Positions 26,069 to 34,375 of a DNA stretch of 64,000 nt are shown one piece after another. Source of the DNA: Anthropogastromicrobium sp963626545 (GTDB taxonomy: Bacteria; Bacillota; Clostridia; Lachnospirales; Lachnospiraceae). A program made the translations under genes and the position numbers. Position 1 is the first letter of the stretch; every line of letters begins with the position of its first letter. The stretch spans positions 1-64,000 of the forward strand of contig CAVFYJ010000001.1 of NCBI GenBank assembly GCA_963626545.1, written 5' to 3'. Under the pieces are notes generated by a model. That model did no database searches. It was not told the DNA's origin and worked only from the letters and a program-made list of their open reading frames with translations.

Positions 26069-26971
26069 ATGCCAATACGTGTAGATAATGACCTGCCTGC
26101 AAGGGAGGTACTCGAGTCTGAAAATATTTTTATGATGGGAGAGGAGCGTGCGGACATGCAGCAGATCCGTCCGCTCGAAATCGTAATATTGAATCTGATG
26201 CCGCTCAAGCAGGATTATGAGATTCAGTTGCTTCGGGCGCTGTCCAACACTCCCCTGCAGGTAAACGTTACCTGCATGAATGTCAGCAGCCATGTGTCAA
26301 AGCACACATCGGCCAGCCATATTAACAAATTTTATACAACCTTTGACAACATTAAAGATATGTATTTTGATGGACTGATTATCACCGGAGCACCAGTCGA
26401 GACGATGGAATTCGAGGAGGTTGCCTACTGGGATGAGTTAAAGAGCATCATGGAGTGGTCAAAGACCAATGTCACAAGTACGCTTCACATTTGTTGGGGT
26501 GCGCTCGCCGGTCTTTATTATCATTATAATATTCAAAAGATGCCGACTGGAAAGAAGTTATCCGGTGTGTATCGCCATCGTTTGCTTGACCGCTGTGAGC
26601 CAATCGTGCGAAGCTTTGATGATGTCTTTTATGCGCCGCATTCCCGCTACTTTGGGGTAAAGAGAGAAGACGTGCTTGCCAATCCGCATCTGATGCTGCT
26701 TGCCGAGTCTGATGAGGCGGGCTGCTATCTGATCAAGGATGATCAGGGAAATATTTACCTGCTTGGCCATCCGGAGTATGATCGTATGTCACTTGACGCA
26801 GAATATAAGCGTGATTTGGCAAAGGGCATGGAAGCAGAAGTGCCGGTTCATTATTATGAGAACGACGATCCGTCCACAACGCCGCTTTTGACATGGAGAG
26901 GGCACGCGAACACACTATATACCAACTGGCTGAACTTTTATGTATATCAGGCAACCCCATATAAGTGGTAA
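26069..26971 (+). CDS. metA: Homoserine O-acyltransferase MetA (predicted acetyl type)
   Basis: Activates homoserine for methionine synthesis by O-acylation. The 300-residue protein has the family opening MPIRVDNDLPAREVL, LNLMPLK, nucleophile Cys142 in LHICWGALAGL, the catalytic His in HSRYFGV and LGHPEYD near the end. Residue 111, which sets acyl-CoA choice in studied homologues, is Glu (GAPVE), the form linked with acetyl-CoA use rather than succinyl-CoA (Gly111 in E. coli). I therefore predict O-acetylhomoserine as product. It is the last gene of the queA-rluF-ligA-metA run. No SAM riboswitch or T-box is visible, and only 37 bases precede it. Confidence 0.93.
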   Translation: MPIRVDNDLPAREVLESENIFMMGEERADMQQIRPLEIVILNLMPLKQDYEIQLLRALSNTPLQVNVTCMNVSSHVSKHTSASHINKFYTTFDNIKDMYFDGLIITGAPVETMEFEEVAYWDELKSIMEWSKTNVTSTLHICWGALAGLYYHYNIQKMPTGKKLSGVYRHRLLDRCEPIVRSFDDVFYAPHSRYFGVKREDVLANPHLMLLAESDEAGCYLIKDDQGNIYLLGHPEYDRMSLDAEYKRDLAKGMEAEVPVHYYENDDPSTTPLLTWRGHANTLYTNWLNFYVYQATPYKW

Positions 26972-27051
26972 ATAAAAAGATAGTCTCATGAACCTTCAGA
27001 TAGCCTCGTAAAACTCGCAGACCACATCAACAATCACCCTGCATAAAACAC

Positions 27052-27080
27052 TTGCGTGATGCCGCAAAATGAAGTATAAT
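27052..27080 (+). promoter_or_regulatory. Upstream promoter P1 of the mdh-fum-hdr-flx-frd operon
   Basis: TTGCGT at 27052-27057 and TATAAT at 27075-27080 with a 17-base spacer, about 150 bases before mdh. It would add a long leader that includes the second promoter and the Rex-type site. Confidence 0.6.
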
Positions 27081-27144
27081 AAACAAGATTTTCGCGTCTG
27101 TATCGGTGCTTTTTACAGAAAAATAAAAAAATGTGCGCATCCAC

Positions 27145-27173
27145 TTGATATTTGACGCAGGATTTGTTATATT
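27145..27173 (+). promoter_or_regulatory. Main promoter P2 of the mdh-fum-hdr-flx-frd operon
   Basis: TTGATA at 27145-27150 and TATATT at 27168-27173, spacer 17, about 50 bases before mdh. The -10 lies inside the Rex-type palindrome. Confidence 0.7.
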
Positions 27174-27181
27174 TATAACAA
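27164..27181. promoter_or_regulatory. Rex-type redox operator over the -10 of P2
   Basis: TTGTTATATTTATAACAA is a perfect 18-bp palindrome. It matches the consensus for the NADH-sensing repressor Rex (TTGTTAA-N4-TTAACAA) in length and at 16 of 18 positions including both TTGTTA/TAACAA ends. Its position on the -10 means a bound repressor would block transcription when NADH/NAD is low. Confidence 0.75.
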
Positions 27182-27228
27182 GTTCGTTAATGAAATATCA
27201 ATCTCTCGAAAGACGAAAGGAGTTAATA

Positions 27229-28179
27229 ATGGGAAGTAAGATTACGATTATTGGAGCAGGCAGCGTTGGTTCTACTATTGCTCATATTTTATCACTGAAG
27301 CCATATGTATCAGAGATCGTCATGATCGATATCCTCAAGGATAAGGCAGACGGCGAGATCATGGATATGGCACAGGGAACCGGTTTCAGAGATCCGATTT
27401 CCATGATTTCCGGTGACTACGAGGACGCAGAGGGCTCCGATATTGTGATTGTTACCTCTGGTGTAGCAAGAAAGCCTGGCCAGACCCGTATTGAGTTAGC
27501 AAAGACCAATGTTGCAATCATGAAGAGCATTGCACCTCAGGTAGCAAAGCATGCACCGAATGCACTGTGCATCATCGTTGCCAATCCGGTAGATGTATTA
27601 ACCTATGCATTCTTAAAATATTCCGGTATGAAGGAGAGTCAGGTACTGGGTTCTGGTACGCTGCTTGATACTGTTCGTCTTACCTATAAGTTATCTCAGG
27701 AATTAGGAATTGCTCAGAGAAGCATTAAGGGTTATGTATTTGGTGAGCACGGTGACACTTCTTTTGTTCCGTGGAGCATGGTAACGGTTGAGGGCATCAA
27801 GCTGGATGAATATACAGCAGGCGCAAGAAAACTTGGCATCGAGGCAAAGGATCTTGATGAAGATGAGGTAATCACCTATGTTCGCAAGTCCGGCGGTGAG
27901 ATCATCAAGAGAAAGGGTGCTACCTTCTACGGTGTTTCCAATTCCGTTGTTGATGTCTGCGAGGCTCTGATGGGCGCACAGGATCTTGTAACCGTTGTAT
28001 CTTCTATGATGCACGGCGAGTATGGCGTAGAGGATATTTGCACCAGCTGCCTGACCGTCATTGGACCAAACGGTGTAAAGGGTAAGATCGAGGCAACCTT
28101 GACAGATGAAGAGGTTGCAAAGTTCCGTGCAAGTGCTGAGGCACTGAAGGCTGTTATTAAGGAAATGGATATTGAATAA
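27229..28179 (+). CDS. mdh: Malate dehydrogenase of the LDH-like family
   Basis: NAD-linked 2-hydroxyacid dehydrogenase of 316 residues. The nucleotide loop is TIIGAGSVGSTIA and the catalytic His is in GEHGDTSFVPWS. The residue that separates the two activities (position 102 in LDH numbering) is Arg81 in GVARKPGQTR. Arg there marks malate dehydrogenases; lactate dehydrogenases have Gln. The next gene is fumarase, which supports oxaloacetate to malate as the reaction. ATG 27229 follows GAAAGGAG, and in-frame codons upstream run through the promoter. It is the first gene of the operon that leads to succinate. An LDH label by overall similarity is likely in automatic annotation; I rate MDH as more probable. 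Confidence 0.82.
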   Translation: MGSKITIIGAGSVGSTIAHILSLKPYVSEIVMIDILKDKADGEIMDMAQGTGFRDPISMISGDYEDAEGSDIVIVTSGVARKPGQTRIELAKTNVAIMKSIAPQVAKHAPNALCIIVANPVDVLTYAFLKYSGMKESQVLGSGTLLDTVRLTYKLSQELGIAQRSIKGYVFGEHGDTSFVPWSMVTVEGIKLDEYTAGARKLGIEAKDLDEDEVITYVRKSGGEIIKRKGATFYGVSNSVVDVCEALMGAQDLVTVVSSMMHGEYGVEDICTSCLTVIGPNGVKGKIEATLTDEEVAKFRASAEALKAVIKEMDIE

Positions 28180-28195
28180 ATCGAAAGCAGCACAA

Positions 28196-28298
28196 AATTC
28201 CTAGGCGGGGCTCGAAGGGGCGCCGCCATAGGTGCATGTCTATATGCATAATTTAATTAATTAACCAACATTTTACCAATAAGGAGGACTACTTACTA
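28196..28298 (+). other. mdh-fumC spacer with GC-rich hairpin
   Basis: CCTAGGCGG near 28200 can pair with CCGCCATAGG near 28224, followed by an ATGCAT-flanked repeat and TTAATTAATTAA. There is no T-tract, so it is probably a stability or processing element within the operon. The fumC ribosome site AAGGAGG is at the end. Confidence 0.45.
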
Positions 28299-29662
28299 TG
28301 GAGTATCGTATTGAAAGAGATTCCATGGGCGAGATGCAGGTTCCTGCAGACCGCTACTGGGCTGCTCAGACTCAGAGAAGCTATCAGAATTTCAAGATCG
28401 GTGTCGAGAAGATGCCAACTGAAATTGTACATGCATTTGGTATCTTAAAGAAGGGTGCTGCAATCGCAAACTACAATCTTGGAAAGCTGGACGAGGAGAG
28501 AAAGAACGCTATCTGTCAGGCTGCAGATGATGTCATCAGCGGAAAACTCAACGATCACTTTCCGCTTGCTGTATGGCAGACCGGAAGCGGTACACAGTCC
28601 AACATGAACAGCAATGAGGTTATCGCAAACCGCGGAAATGAGATCGCAGGCAAGAAGCTTCTTCATCCGAACGATCACATCAACATGTCCCAGAGTTCAA
28701 ACGATACCTTCCCGACCGCACTGCACATCGCAGCAGCTATGAGCATCGAGGACAATCTGTTCCCGGCTATGGACAAGCTGACCGAGACCTTAAAGCGTCT
28801 GGAGTCGGAGAATGAGGACGTTGTAAAGAGCGGACGTACTCATCTGCAGGATGCCGTTCCGATCCGTTTCTCTCAGGAGATCAGTGGTTGGAGAAACATG
28901 CTCGAGAAGACAAAGAAGATGTTAGAGGCAACTCTTCCGGGCTTAAAGGAGTTAGCACTCGGCGGTACTGCTGTTGGTACCGGACTAAACGCTCCGAAGA
29001 ACTTTGGACCAGAGGTTGCAAAGGTCATCAGCGAGCTGACTGGAAAAGAGTTTGTGACAGCTGAGAACAAGTTCCATGCACTGACCGCAAAGGACGATAT
29101 TGCATTTGCTCACGGCGCATTAAAGGCACTCGCAGCTGATCTGATGAAGATCGCAAACGATGTTCGTTGGTTAGCAAGTGGTCCAAGATGCGGGCTTGGT
29201 GAGATCTCTATCCCGGAGAACGAGCCAGGAAGCTCCATCATGCCAGGTAAGGTAAATCCGACCCAGTGTGAGGCTATGACCATGGTTGCCGTTCAGGTAA
29301 TGGGTAACGATGCTACAATCGGTTTTGCAGCCAGTCAGGGTAACTTCGAGCTGAATGTATTCATGCCGGTTATCGCATACAATTTCCTGCAGTCCGTAAG
29401 ACTTCTGTCTGATGTCATCATTTCCTTTAATGATCATTGTGCAGTTGGAATTAAGGCAAACAGAGAGAAGATGAAGTACAACCTTCACAACTCCTTAATG
29501 CTGGTAACTGCTCTGAATCCGTACATCGGCTACGATAACGCAGCAAAGACTTCCAAGAAGGCATTCAAGGAGAACATCTCCTTAAAGGAAGCTTGTGTAC
29601 AGTTAGGATTCCTGACAGCAGAGAAGTTTGACGAGGTATTCCATCCGGAAGAGATGGCATAA
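28298..29662 (+). CDS. fumC: Class II fumarate hydratase
   Basis: Iron-free fumarase that interconverts malate and fumarate; in this operon it should run towards fumarate. The 454-residue protein has WQTGSGTQSNMNSNEVIANR and the superfamily signature GSSIMPGKVNPTQ; the Gly in MPGK and the Thr-Gln after NP are the fumarase form, whereas aspartases have MPAKVNP. The active-site His region SGRTHLQDAVPI is intact. A class II enzyme here is noteworthy, since many clostridia use the iron-sulphur class I type. The hdrB start follows after 76 bases with another GC-rich hairpin (about 29672-29697). Confidence 0.95.
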   Translation: MEYRIERDSMGEMQVPADRYWAAQTQRSYQNFKIGVEKMPTEIVHAFGILKKGAAIANYNLGKLDEERKNAICQAADDVISGKLNDHFPLAVWQTGSGTQSNMNSNEVIANRGNEIAGKKLLHPNDHINMSQSSNDTFPTALHIAAAMSIEDNLFPAMDKLTETLKRLESENEDVVKSGRTHLQDAVPIRFSQEISGWRNMLEKTKKMLEATLPGLKELALGGTAVGTGLNAPKNFGPEVAKVISELTGKEFVTAENKFHALTAKDDIAFAHGALKALAADLMKIANDVRWLASGPRCGLGEISIPENEPGSSIMPGKVNPTQCEAMTMVAVQVMGNDATIGFAASQGNFELNVFMPVIAYNFLQSVRLLSDVIISFNDHCAVGIKANREKMKYNLHNSLMLVTALNPYIGYDNAAKTSKKAFKENISLKEACVQLGFLTAEKFDEVFHPEEMA

Positions 29663-29671
29663 AACGCAGAC

Positions 29672-29697
29672 AACGCCGTGGCCCGGCCCGGGCTGCG
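29672..29697 (+). other. GC-rich hairpin between fumC and hdrB
   Basis: GCCGTGGCCCGG and CCGGGCTGCGGC form an imperfect self-complementary pair in an otherwise AT-balanced region. No T-tract follows. It resembles the mdh-fumC spacer hairpin in character and may tune relative mRNA levels. Confidence 0.4.
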
Positions 29698-29738
29698 GCA
29701 CAAAAACACAGCCACTATGTGGCAGAATGGAAGGAACT

Positions 29739-30536
29739 ATGAAGTATAGCTACTACCCAGGGTGTACCCTGAAGACAAAGGCAAAAGAACTCAATGATTA
29801 TGCCATTGCTTCTGCAAAGGCACTGGGCATAGAGATGGAGGAGATCGAGAACTGGCAGTGCTGCGGCGGCGTATATTCTACCGCTACCGATGAGATTGCC
29901 AACAAGCTTTCTTCCGTCAGAGCTCTGGCGCAGGCAAGAGACAAGGGACAGGATCTTCTGACTCTGTGCTCCGCCTGTCATAATGTAATCAAGCGTGTCA
30001 ACAACGACATGAGAAACAACGAGGAATTCCGTACCAAGGCCAACAACTACATGGCACCGGATATGGAATACAGCGGCGAGGCAAATGTCATTCATTACCT
30101 TGAGATGTTACGCGATGTAGTAGGATTTGACAACTTAAAGAAGGCAGTTGTAAACCCATTAAAGGGCAAGAAGATCGCTGCTTACTACGGATGTCTTTTG
30201 CTTCGCCCGGGCAAGGTAATGGAGTTTGATGATCCGGAGAATCCAAAGATCATGGAAGACTTCATCAAGGCCATCGGCGCAACACCTGTTATTTTCTCCC
30301 AGCGTAATGAGTGCTGTGGAGGATACATGACCTTAAATGACAAGGAACTGGCACAGAAGAGAAGCAATGCCGTTGTCGCATCTGCTTTGGAGCAGAAGGC
30401 CGACTGCATGATCACCGCCTGTCCTCTCTGCCGGTACAATCTTGTAGCCAATGCAACAGAGAACCAGATTCCGGTTTACTATTTCACCGAGCTGTTAGCT
30501 GAAGCACTGGGTGTAAAAGAGGAGGTGCAGGCATGA
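29739..30536 (+). CDS. hdrB: HdrB-like subunit (two CCG iron-sulphur domains)
   Basis: Homologue of the catalytic subunit of heterodisulfide reductase, which holds two unusual non-cubane [4Fe-4S] clusters and reduces disulfides or passes electrons to a high-potential acceptor. The 265-residue protein has the opening YSYYPGCTLKTKAKE and two CCG motifs, WQCCGGVYS (about residue 41) and NECCGGYM (about 192), each with a following CxxC (CSACHN and CPLCRYN). It is a single polypeptide with both domains and no membrane segment. Its stop overlaps hdrC (ATGA). Bacteria lack the methanogen cofactors, so the true partner is something else; here the encoded fumarate reductase is the obvious candidate. 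Confidence 0.93.
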   Translation: MKYSYYPGCTLKTKAKELNDYAIASAKALGIEMEEIENWQCCGGVYSTATDEIANKLSSVRALAQARDKGQDLLTLCSACHNVIKRVNNDMRNNEEFRTKANNYMAPDMEYSGEANVIHYLEMLRDVVGFDNLKKAVVNPLKGKKIAAYYGCLLLRPGKVMEFDDPENPKIMEDFIKAIGATPVIFSQRNECCGGYMTLNDKELAQKRSNAVVASALEQKADCMITACPLCRYNLVANATENQIPVYYFTELLAEALGVKEEVQA

Positions 30537-30913
30537 CAATCGATAAGGAAATGATTACCAATATCAGTGGTGTGAACCCGCGTAAGTGTATGAAGTGCGG
30601 AAAATGTTCTGCAACCTGTCCGGCATTCGATGCAATGGATTATCATCCGCATCAGTTTGTTGATATGGTAGAAAATGGAAAAATCGAGGCACTGATGCAG
30701 TCAAAATCTATCTGGAACTGCTTAAGCTGCATGGCATGTGTACAGAGATGTCCAAGAAGCGTTGAGCCTGGAAAGTTAGTAGAAGCAATCCGTCTGGCTG
30801 TTATTCGTCAGCAGGGAATGAATCACTTAAGTGAGGAAGCAATTCCGCAGCTTCTTGACCCAGAGCTTCCGCAGCAGGCAATTGTCAGCGCATTCCGTAA
30901 GTATAAGAGATAA
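30533..30913 (+). CDS. hdrC: HdrC-like ferredoxin subunit
   Basis: Small electron-transfer subunit of 126 residues with two [4Fe-4S] motifs, CMKCGKCSATCP at about residue 19 and CLSCMACVQRCP at about 63. In known Hdr complexes HdrC wires HdrA to HdrB. The short hydrophobic membrane anchor of the HdrDE type is absent, so it belongs to the soluble HdrABC type. It overlaps hdrB by 4 bases and precedes hdrA by 18 bases with an AAAGG site. Confidence 0.93.
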   Translation: MTIDKEMITNISGVNPRKCMKCGKCSATCPAFDAMDYHPHQFVDMVENGKIEALMQSKSIWNCLSCMACVQRCPRSVEPGKLVEAIRLAVIRQQGMNHLSEEAIPQLLDPELPQQAIVSAFRKYKR

Positions 30914-30931
30914 AGAAAGGCTGGTTTACAT

Positions 30932-32917
30932 ATGCAGAAAATAGGAGTATTTGTATGTTGGTGCGGAAGCAATATCGCAGCAACTGTCGATGTTGCGGCT
31001 GTGGTTGAAGCCTTAAGAGTTCAGCCAGGCGTTGTATACGCAACCGACTATCAGTATATGTGTTCTGCCAGCGGACAGAACATCATTAAGGATGCCATCA
31101 AGGAATACGGACTGACCGGCGTAGTAATCTGTTCCTGTTCTCCTCGTATGCATGAGGCAACCTTCCGCAAGACCGTAGAGGCAGCGGGACTGAATCCATA
31201 CATGCTTGAGATCGCAAACATCCGTGAGCAGTGTTCCTGGATTCACAAGGATATGAAAGAGGCAACCGAGAAGGCTATTATCTTAGGCCGTTCCGCAATC
31301 GCAAAGGTTCAGTTAAATGCACCGTTAACCTCTCAGACAAGCCCAGTTGTAAAGCGTGCGCTTGTAATCGGAGGCGGTATCGCAGGTATTCAGACCGCAC
31401 TGGACATTGCAGATGCAGGTTTCGAGGTTGATATCGTAGAGAAGAAGCCAACCATCGGTGGTAAGATGTCTCAGTTAGATAAGACATTCCCAACCCTCGA
31501 CTGTGCGGCATGTATTTTGACCCCTAAGATGGTAGATGCAGGTGCAAACGACAAGATTCATCTGTATACCTACTGTGAGGTAGAGAAGGTTTCCGGTTTC
31601 GTAGGAAACTTCAGCGTAACCATCAAGCAGAAGCCGCGTTACGTTGACCCTGTAAAGTGTACTGGATGTGGTGCCTGTACCGAGAAATGTCCGTCCAAGA
31701 AGACTCCAAACGAGTTCAACATGGGTCTGGACAACAGAACCGCAATCTACATCCCGTTTGCACAGGCAGTTCCGAAGTTAGCAGTTATCGACCGTGATGC
31801 ATGTATTCACTTCAAGAACGGCAAGTGTGGACTTTGTGTAAGAACTTGTGGTGCTGGCGCAATCAACTATGATCAGAAGGAAGAGTTCATCACCAAGGAG
31901 TACGGTGCAATCGTAGTTGCAACTGGTTACAATCAGATCAAGCCAGTTAAGTTTGACGAGTATCTGTATTCCCAGAGCAAGGATGTTGTTACCTCTCTTG
32001 AGTTTGAGCGTATCATGAACGCAGCAGGCCCGACAAAGGGACAGTTAGTATGTCCGTCTGACGGAAGACATCCAAAGAAGATCGTGTTTGTACAGTGTGT
32101 TGGTTCCAGAGGAAACTCCTGTAGAGATAAGTCCTACTGTTCCAAGATCTGCTGTATGTACACAGCAAAGCATGCAATGCTTGTAAAGGATCATCATCCG
32201 GATATTGACGTTACGGTATTCTATATCGACGTTCGTACACCGGGAAAGAACTTCGATGAGTTCTATCGCCGTGCTGTAGAGCAGTATGGTGTTCACTATA
32301 TCAAAGGTATGGTTGGTAAGGTTGAGCAGGGTCAGGGCTGCTTAAAGGTTCAGGCTTCTGATCTGTTAAACAACGAGCAGATCCATATGGACGCAGATAT
32401 GGTTGTCCTTGCATCCGCAATCGAGCCGGATGAGAGTGCAAGAAGCCTTGCAACAATGCTGACTGCAAGTATGGATACAAACGACTTCTTTACCGAGGCT
32501 CATGCAAAGCTTCGTCCGGTAGAGAGCCCGACCGCTGGTATCTTCTTATCTGGTGTTTGCCAGGGACCGAAGGATATTCCGGAGACTGTTGCACAGGCAA
32601 GTGCCGCTGCTGCAAAGGTAATCGGCCTTCTTGCAAAGGATTCCCTGCTGTGTAATGCATGTGTCGCTCATTCCGATGAGACACTGTGTAACGGATGTTC
32701 CCAGTGTACCAATGTCTGCGCATACGGTGCAATCACCTATGAGGAGAGACTGGTTATGGATAAGGGTGTTCGTGAGACCAGAAGAGTTGCAGTTGTTAAC
32801 GAAGCAATCTGCCAGGGCTGCGGTGCTTGTACGGTAACCTGTCCGTCCGGCGCTATGGACCTGAAGGGATTTGCAAATAATCAGATTATGGCGGAGGTAG
32901 ACGCAATATGCAAGTAA
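30932..32917 (+). CDS. hdrA: HdrA-like flavin subunit (electron-bifurcating type)
   Basis: FAD and iron-sulphur subunit that in characterised Hdr complexes splits electron pairs between ferredoxin and the high-potential HdrB branch. The 661-residue product starts with GVFVCWCGSNI, has the dinucleotide loop VIGGGIAGIQTALDIA (about 148), the family signature FPTLDCAACILTPKM, a ferredoxin pair from about 244 (CTGCGACTEKCP and CGLCVRTCGAGAI), and a C-terminal ferredoxin pair CNGCSQCTNVCAYGAI (587) and CQGCGACTVTCPSGAM (628). All domains needed for bifurcation are there. It overlaps flxD by 10 bases. Confidence 0.93.
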   Translation: MQKIGVFVCWCGSNIAATVDVAAVVEALRVQPGVVYATDYQYMCSASGQNIIKDAIKEYGLTGVVICSCSPRMHEATFRKTVEAAGLNPYMLEIANIREQCSWIHKDMKEATEKAIILGRSAIAKVQLNAPLTSQTSPVVKRALVIGGGIAGIQTALDIADAGFEVDIVEKKPTIGGKMSQLDKTFPTLDCAACILTPKMVDAGANDKIHLYTYCEVEKVSGFVGNFSVTIKQKPRYVDPVKCTGCGACTEKCPSKKTPNEFNMGLDNRTAIYIPFAQAVPKLAVIDRDACIHFKNGKCGLCVRTCGAGAINYDQKEEFITKEYGAIVVATGYNQIKPVKFDEYLYSQSKDVVTSLEFERIMNAAGPTKGQLVCPSDGRHPKKIVFVQCVGSRGNSCRDKSYCSKICCMYTAKHAMLVKDHHPDIDVTVFYIDVRTPGKNFDEFYRRAVEQYGVHYIKGMVGKVEQGQGCLKVQASDLLNNEQIHMDADMVVLASAIEPDESARSLATMLTASMDTNDFFTEAHAKLRPVESPTAGIFLSGVCQGPKDIPETVAQASAAAAKVIGLLAKDSLLCNACVAHSDETLCNGCSQCTNVCAYGAITYEERLVMDKGVRETRRVAVVNEAICQGCGACTVTCPSGAMDLKGFANNQIMAEVDAICK

Positions 32918-33360
32918 ATGAGACAAATGAAAATAAAGAGTTTACGCCTCTGATCGTGGCATTCTGCTGTAACTGGTGTTCCTATGCGGGAGCTGACCTT
33001 GCAGGAAGCAGCCGTCTGAACTATCCGGCAAATGTCAAGATCATTCGTGTACCATGCTCCTGTCGTGTAAATCCGCTGTTCATTCTGCGTGCATTCCAGA
33101 GAGGCGCTGACGGTGTTATCCTGTGTGGATGTCATCCGGGCGACTGCCATTACACCACTGGTAACTACTACGCAAGAAGAAGAATGACACTTCTGTTCTC
33201 CATGCTTGATTACTTAGGCATTGAGAAGGAGAGAGCAAGAGTGGAGTGGGTTTCCGCAGCAGAGGGTGCAAGATTTGCATCTGTTATGAATGATTTTGTG
33301 GACACCATTACAAAGCTTGGTGAAAACAGAAAGTTGAGGGATCTGCGATGCGAGAAATAA
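32908..33360 (+). CDS. flxD: FlxD/MvhD-like [2Fe-2S] subunit
   Basis: MvhD-family protein of 150 residues, the adaptor that hands electrons from a hydrogenase (in methanogens) or from the Flx NADH module (in bacteria) to HdrA. Conserved cysteines are visible in AFCCNWCSYAGAD (residues 20, 21, 24), VPCSCRVNP and LCGCHPGDCHY. It overlaps both neighbours (10 bases with hdrA, 13 with the next gene), which implies tight co-translation. No hydrogenase genes are nearby; the partner is the Flx module downstream. Confidence 0.92.
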   Translation: MQVNETNENKEFTPLIVAFCCNWCSYAGADLAGSSRLNYPANVKIIRVPCSCRVNPLFILRAFQRGADGVILCGCHPGDCHYTTGNYYARRRMTLLFSMLDYLGIEKERARVEWVSAAEGARFASVMNDFVDTITKLGENRKLRDLRCEK

Positions 33361-34373
33361 AAGAATCACTGGTGTCCAAAATCAATGAGCTCATTGACAA
33401 TGGCACTGTAGACCGTGTGATCGGCTGGAAGGCCGGCGAATTCTGCTACGACGTATCTCCGGCGATCTTCACAAAAGAGAATCTGGACGAACTCGTTTAC
33501 AATAGTTTCTGCGGCGCAAACCAGAGCAAGTTCTTAGTAGGCGCTGCAACCATGGACGTGCCGTTCCGCGCACCAAACGCACCGGAACCGCCGAAGCCAA
33601 AGAAAATCCTTGCACTGCTTAAGCCGTGTGACTGCTACAGCTACAATCAGCTGTTAACCGAGCACAGACTGGATGCAGAGAAGGTATACGCACTGGGAAT
33701 TCCGTGTACCGGAATGATCGATGTGAACAAGATCAAGGCAAAGGGAATCACCGGTATCCTCGGCATCGAGGAAGAGGGCGATACTATTAAGGTACAGACC
33801 CTTTACGGCGAGGAGACCTGCAAGAAGAGTGAAGTGCTGTTAGAGCGCTGCATGGTATGCAAGGGCAAGAACCACGTAGCTGGCGATGAGCTGTTAATTC
33901 CGGATGAGGAAGCACCAGAAGTTCCGGTAAGCGCAGATCGTATGGCTGAGGTTGCAAAGCTTGAGGCTGAGACATCGCAGGAGCGTTTTGATTTCTGGAG
34001 AAGCCAGCTGTCAAAGTGTATCCGCTGCAATGCCTGCCGCAATGCCTGTCCTGCATGTACCTGCCGTACCTGCGTATTTGATAACCCGAAGTCTGGCGTT
34101 GCCGCTAAGGTAAACAACACCGATTTCGAGGAGAACATGTTCCACATCATTCGTGCATTCCACGTAGCTGGTCGTTGTACCGACTGTGGTGAGTGCAGCA
34201 GAGTATGTCCGCAGAACATTCCGCTTCACCTGTTAAATCGTAAGTTCATCAAGGATATTGATGAGTTCTACGGTGATTACCAGGCAGGTGCCGAGGTAGG
34301 TGCAAGAGGTCCGCTGATCTCTTATACAAAGGAAGACTGTGAGCCGAGTATCGTTATGGAGAGGGGGAACTAA
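33348..34373 (+). CDS. flxC: FlxC-like iron-sulphur subunit
   Basis: Iron-sulphur protein of 341 residues. The N-terminal half is the FrhB/HydB-like fold with LLKPCDCYSYNQL and a cysteine-rich loop (ERCMVCKGKNH). The C-terminal half has two [4Fe-4S] motifs, CIRCNACRNACPACTC (from about 224) and CTDCGECSRVCP (from about 277). Together with the next two genes it matches the FlxABCD module described in Desulfovibrio, in which FlxB and FlxC carry electrons from the NADH-oxidising FlxA to FlxD. Which of this gene and the next equals FlxC or FlxB is less certain than membership of the module. Confidence 0.8.
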   Translation: MREIKESLVSKINELIDNGTVDRVIGWKAGEFCYDVSPAIFTKENLDELVYNSFCGANQSKFLVGAATMDVPFRAPNAPEPPKPKKILALLKPCDCYSYNQLLTEHRLDAEKVYALGIPCTGMIDVNKIKAKGITGILGIEEEGDTIKVQTLYGEETCKKSEVLLERCMVCKGKNHVAGDELLIPDEEAPEVPVSADRMAEVAKLEAETSQERFDFWRSQLSKCIRCNACRNACPACTCRTCVFDNPKSGVAAKVNNTDFEENMFHIIRAFHVAGRCTDCGECSRVCPQNIPLHLLNRKFIKDIDEFYGDYQAGAEVGARGPLISYTKEDCEPSIVMERGN

Positions 34374-34375
34374 TC

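Noticed and set aside
28200..28235. GC-rich hairpin after mdh as a terminator
   Set aside because: No T-tract follows, and the next gene is functionally linked, so operon continuity is more likely.
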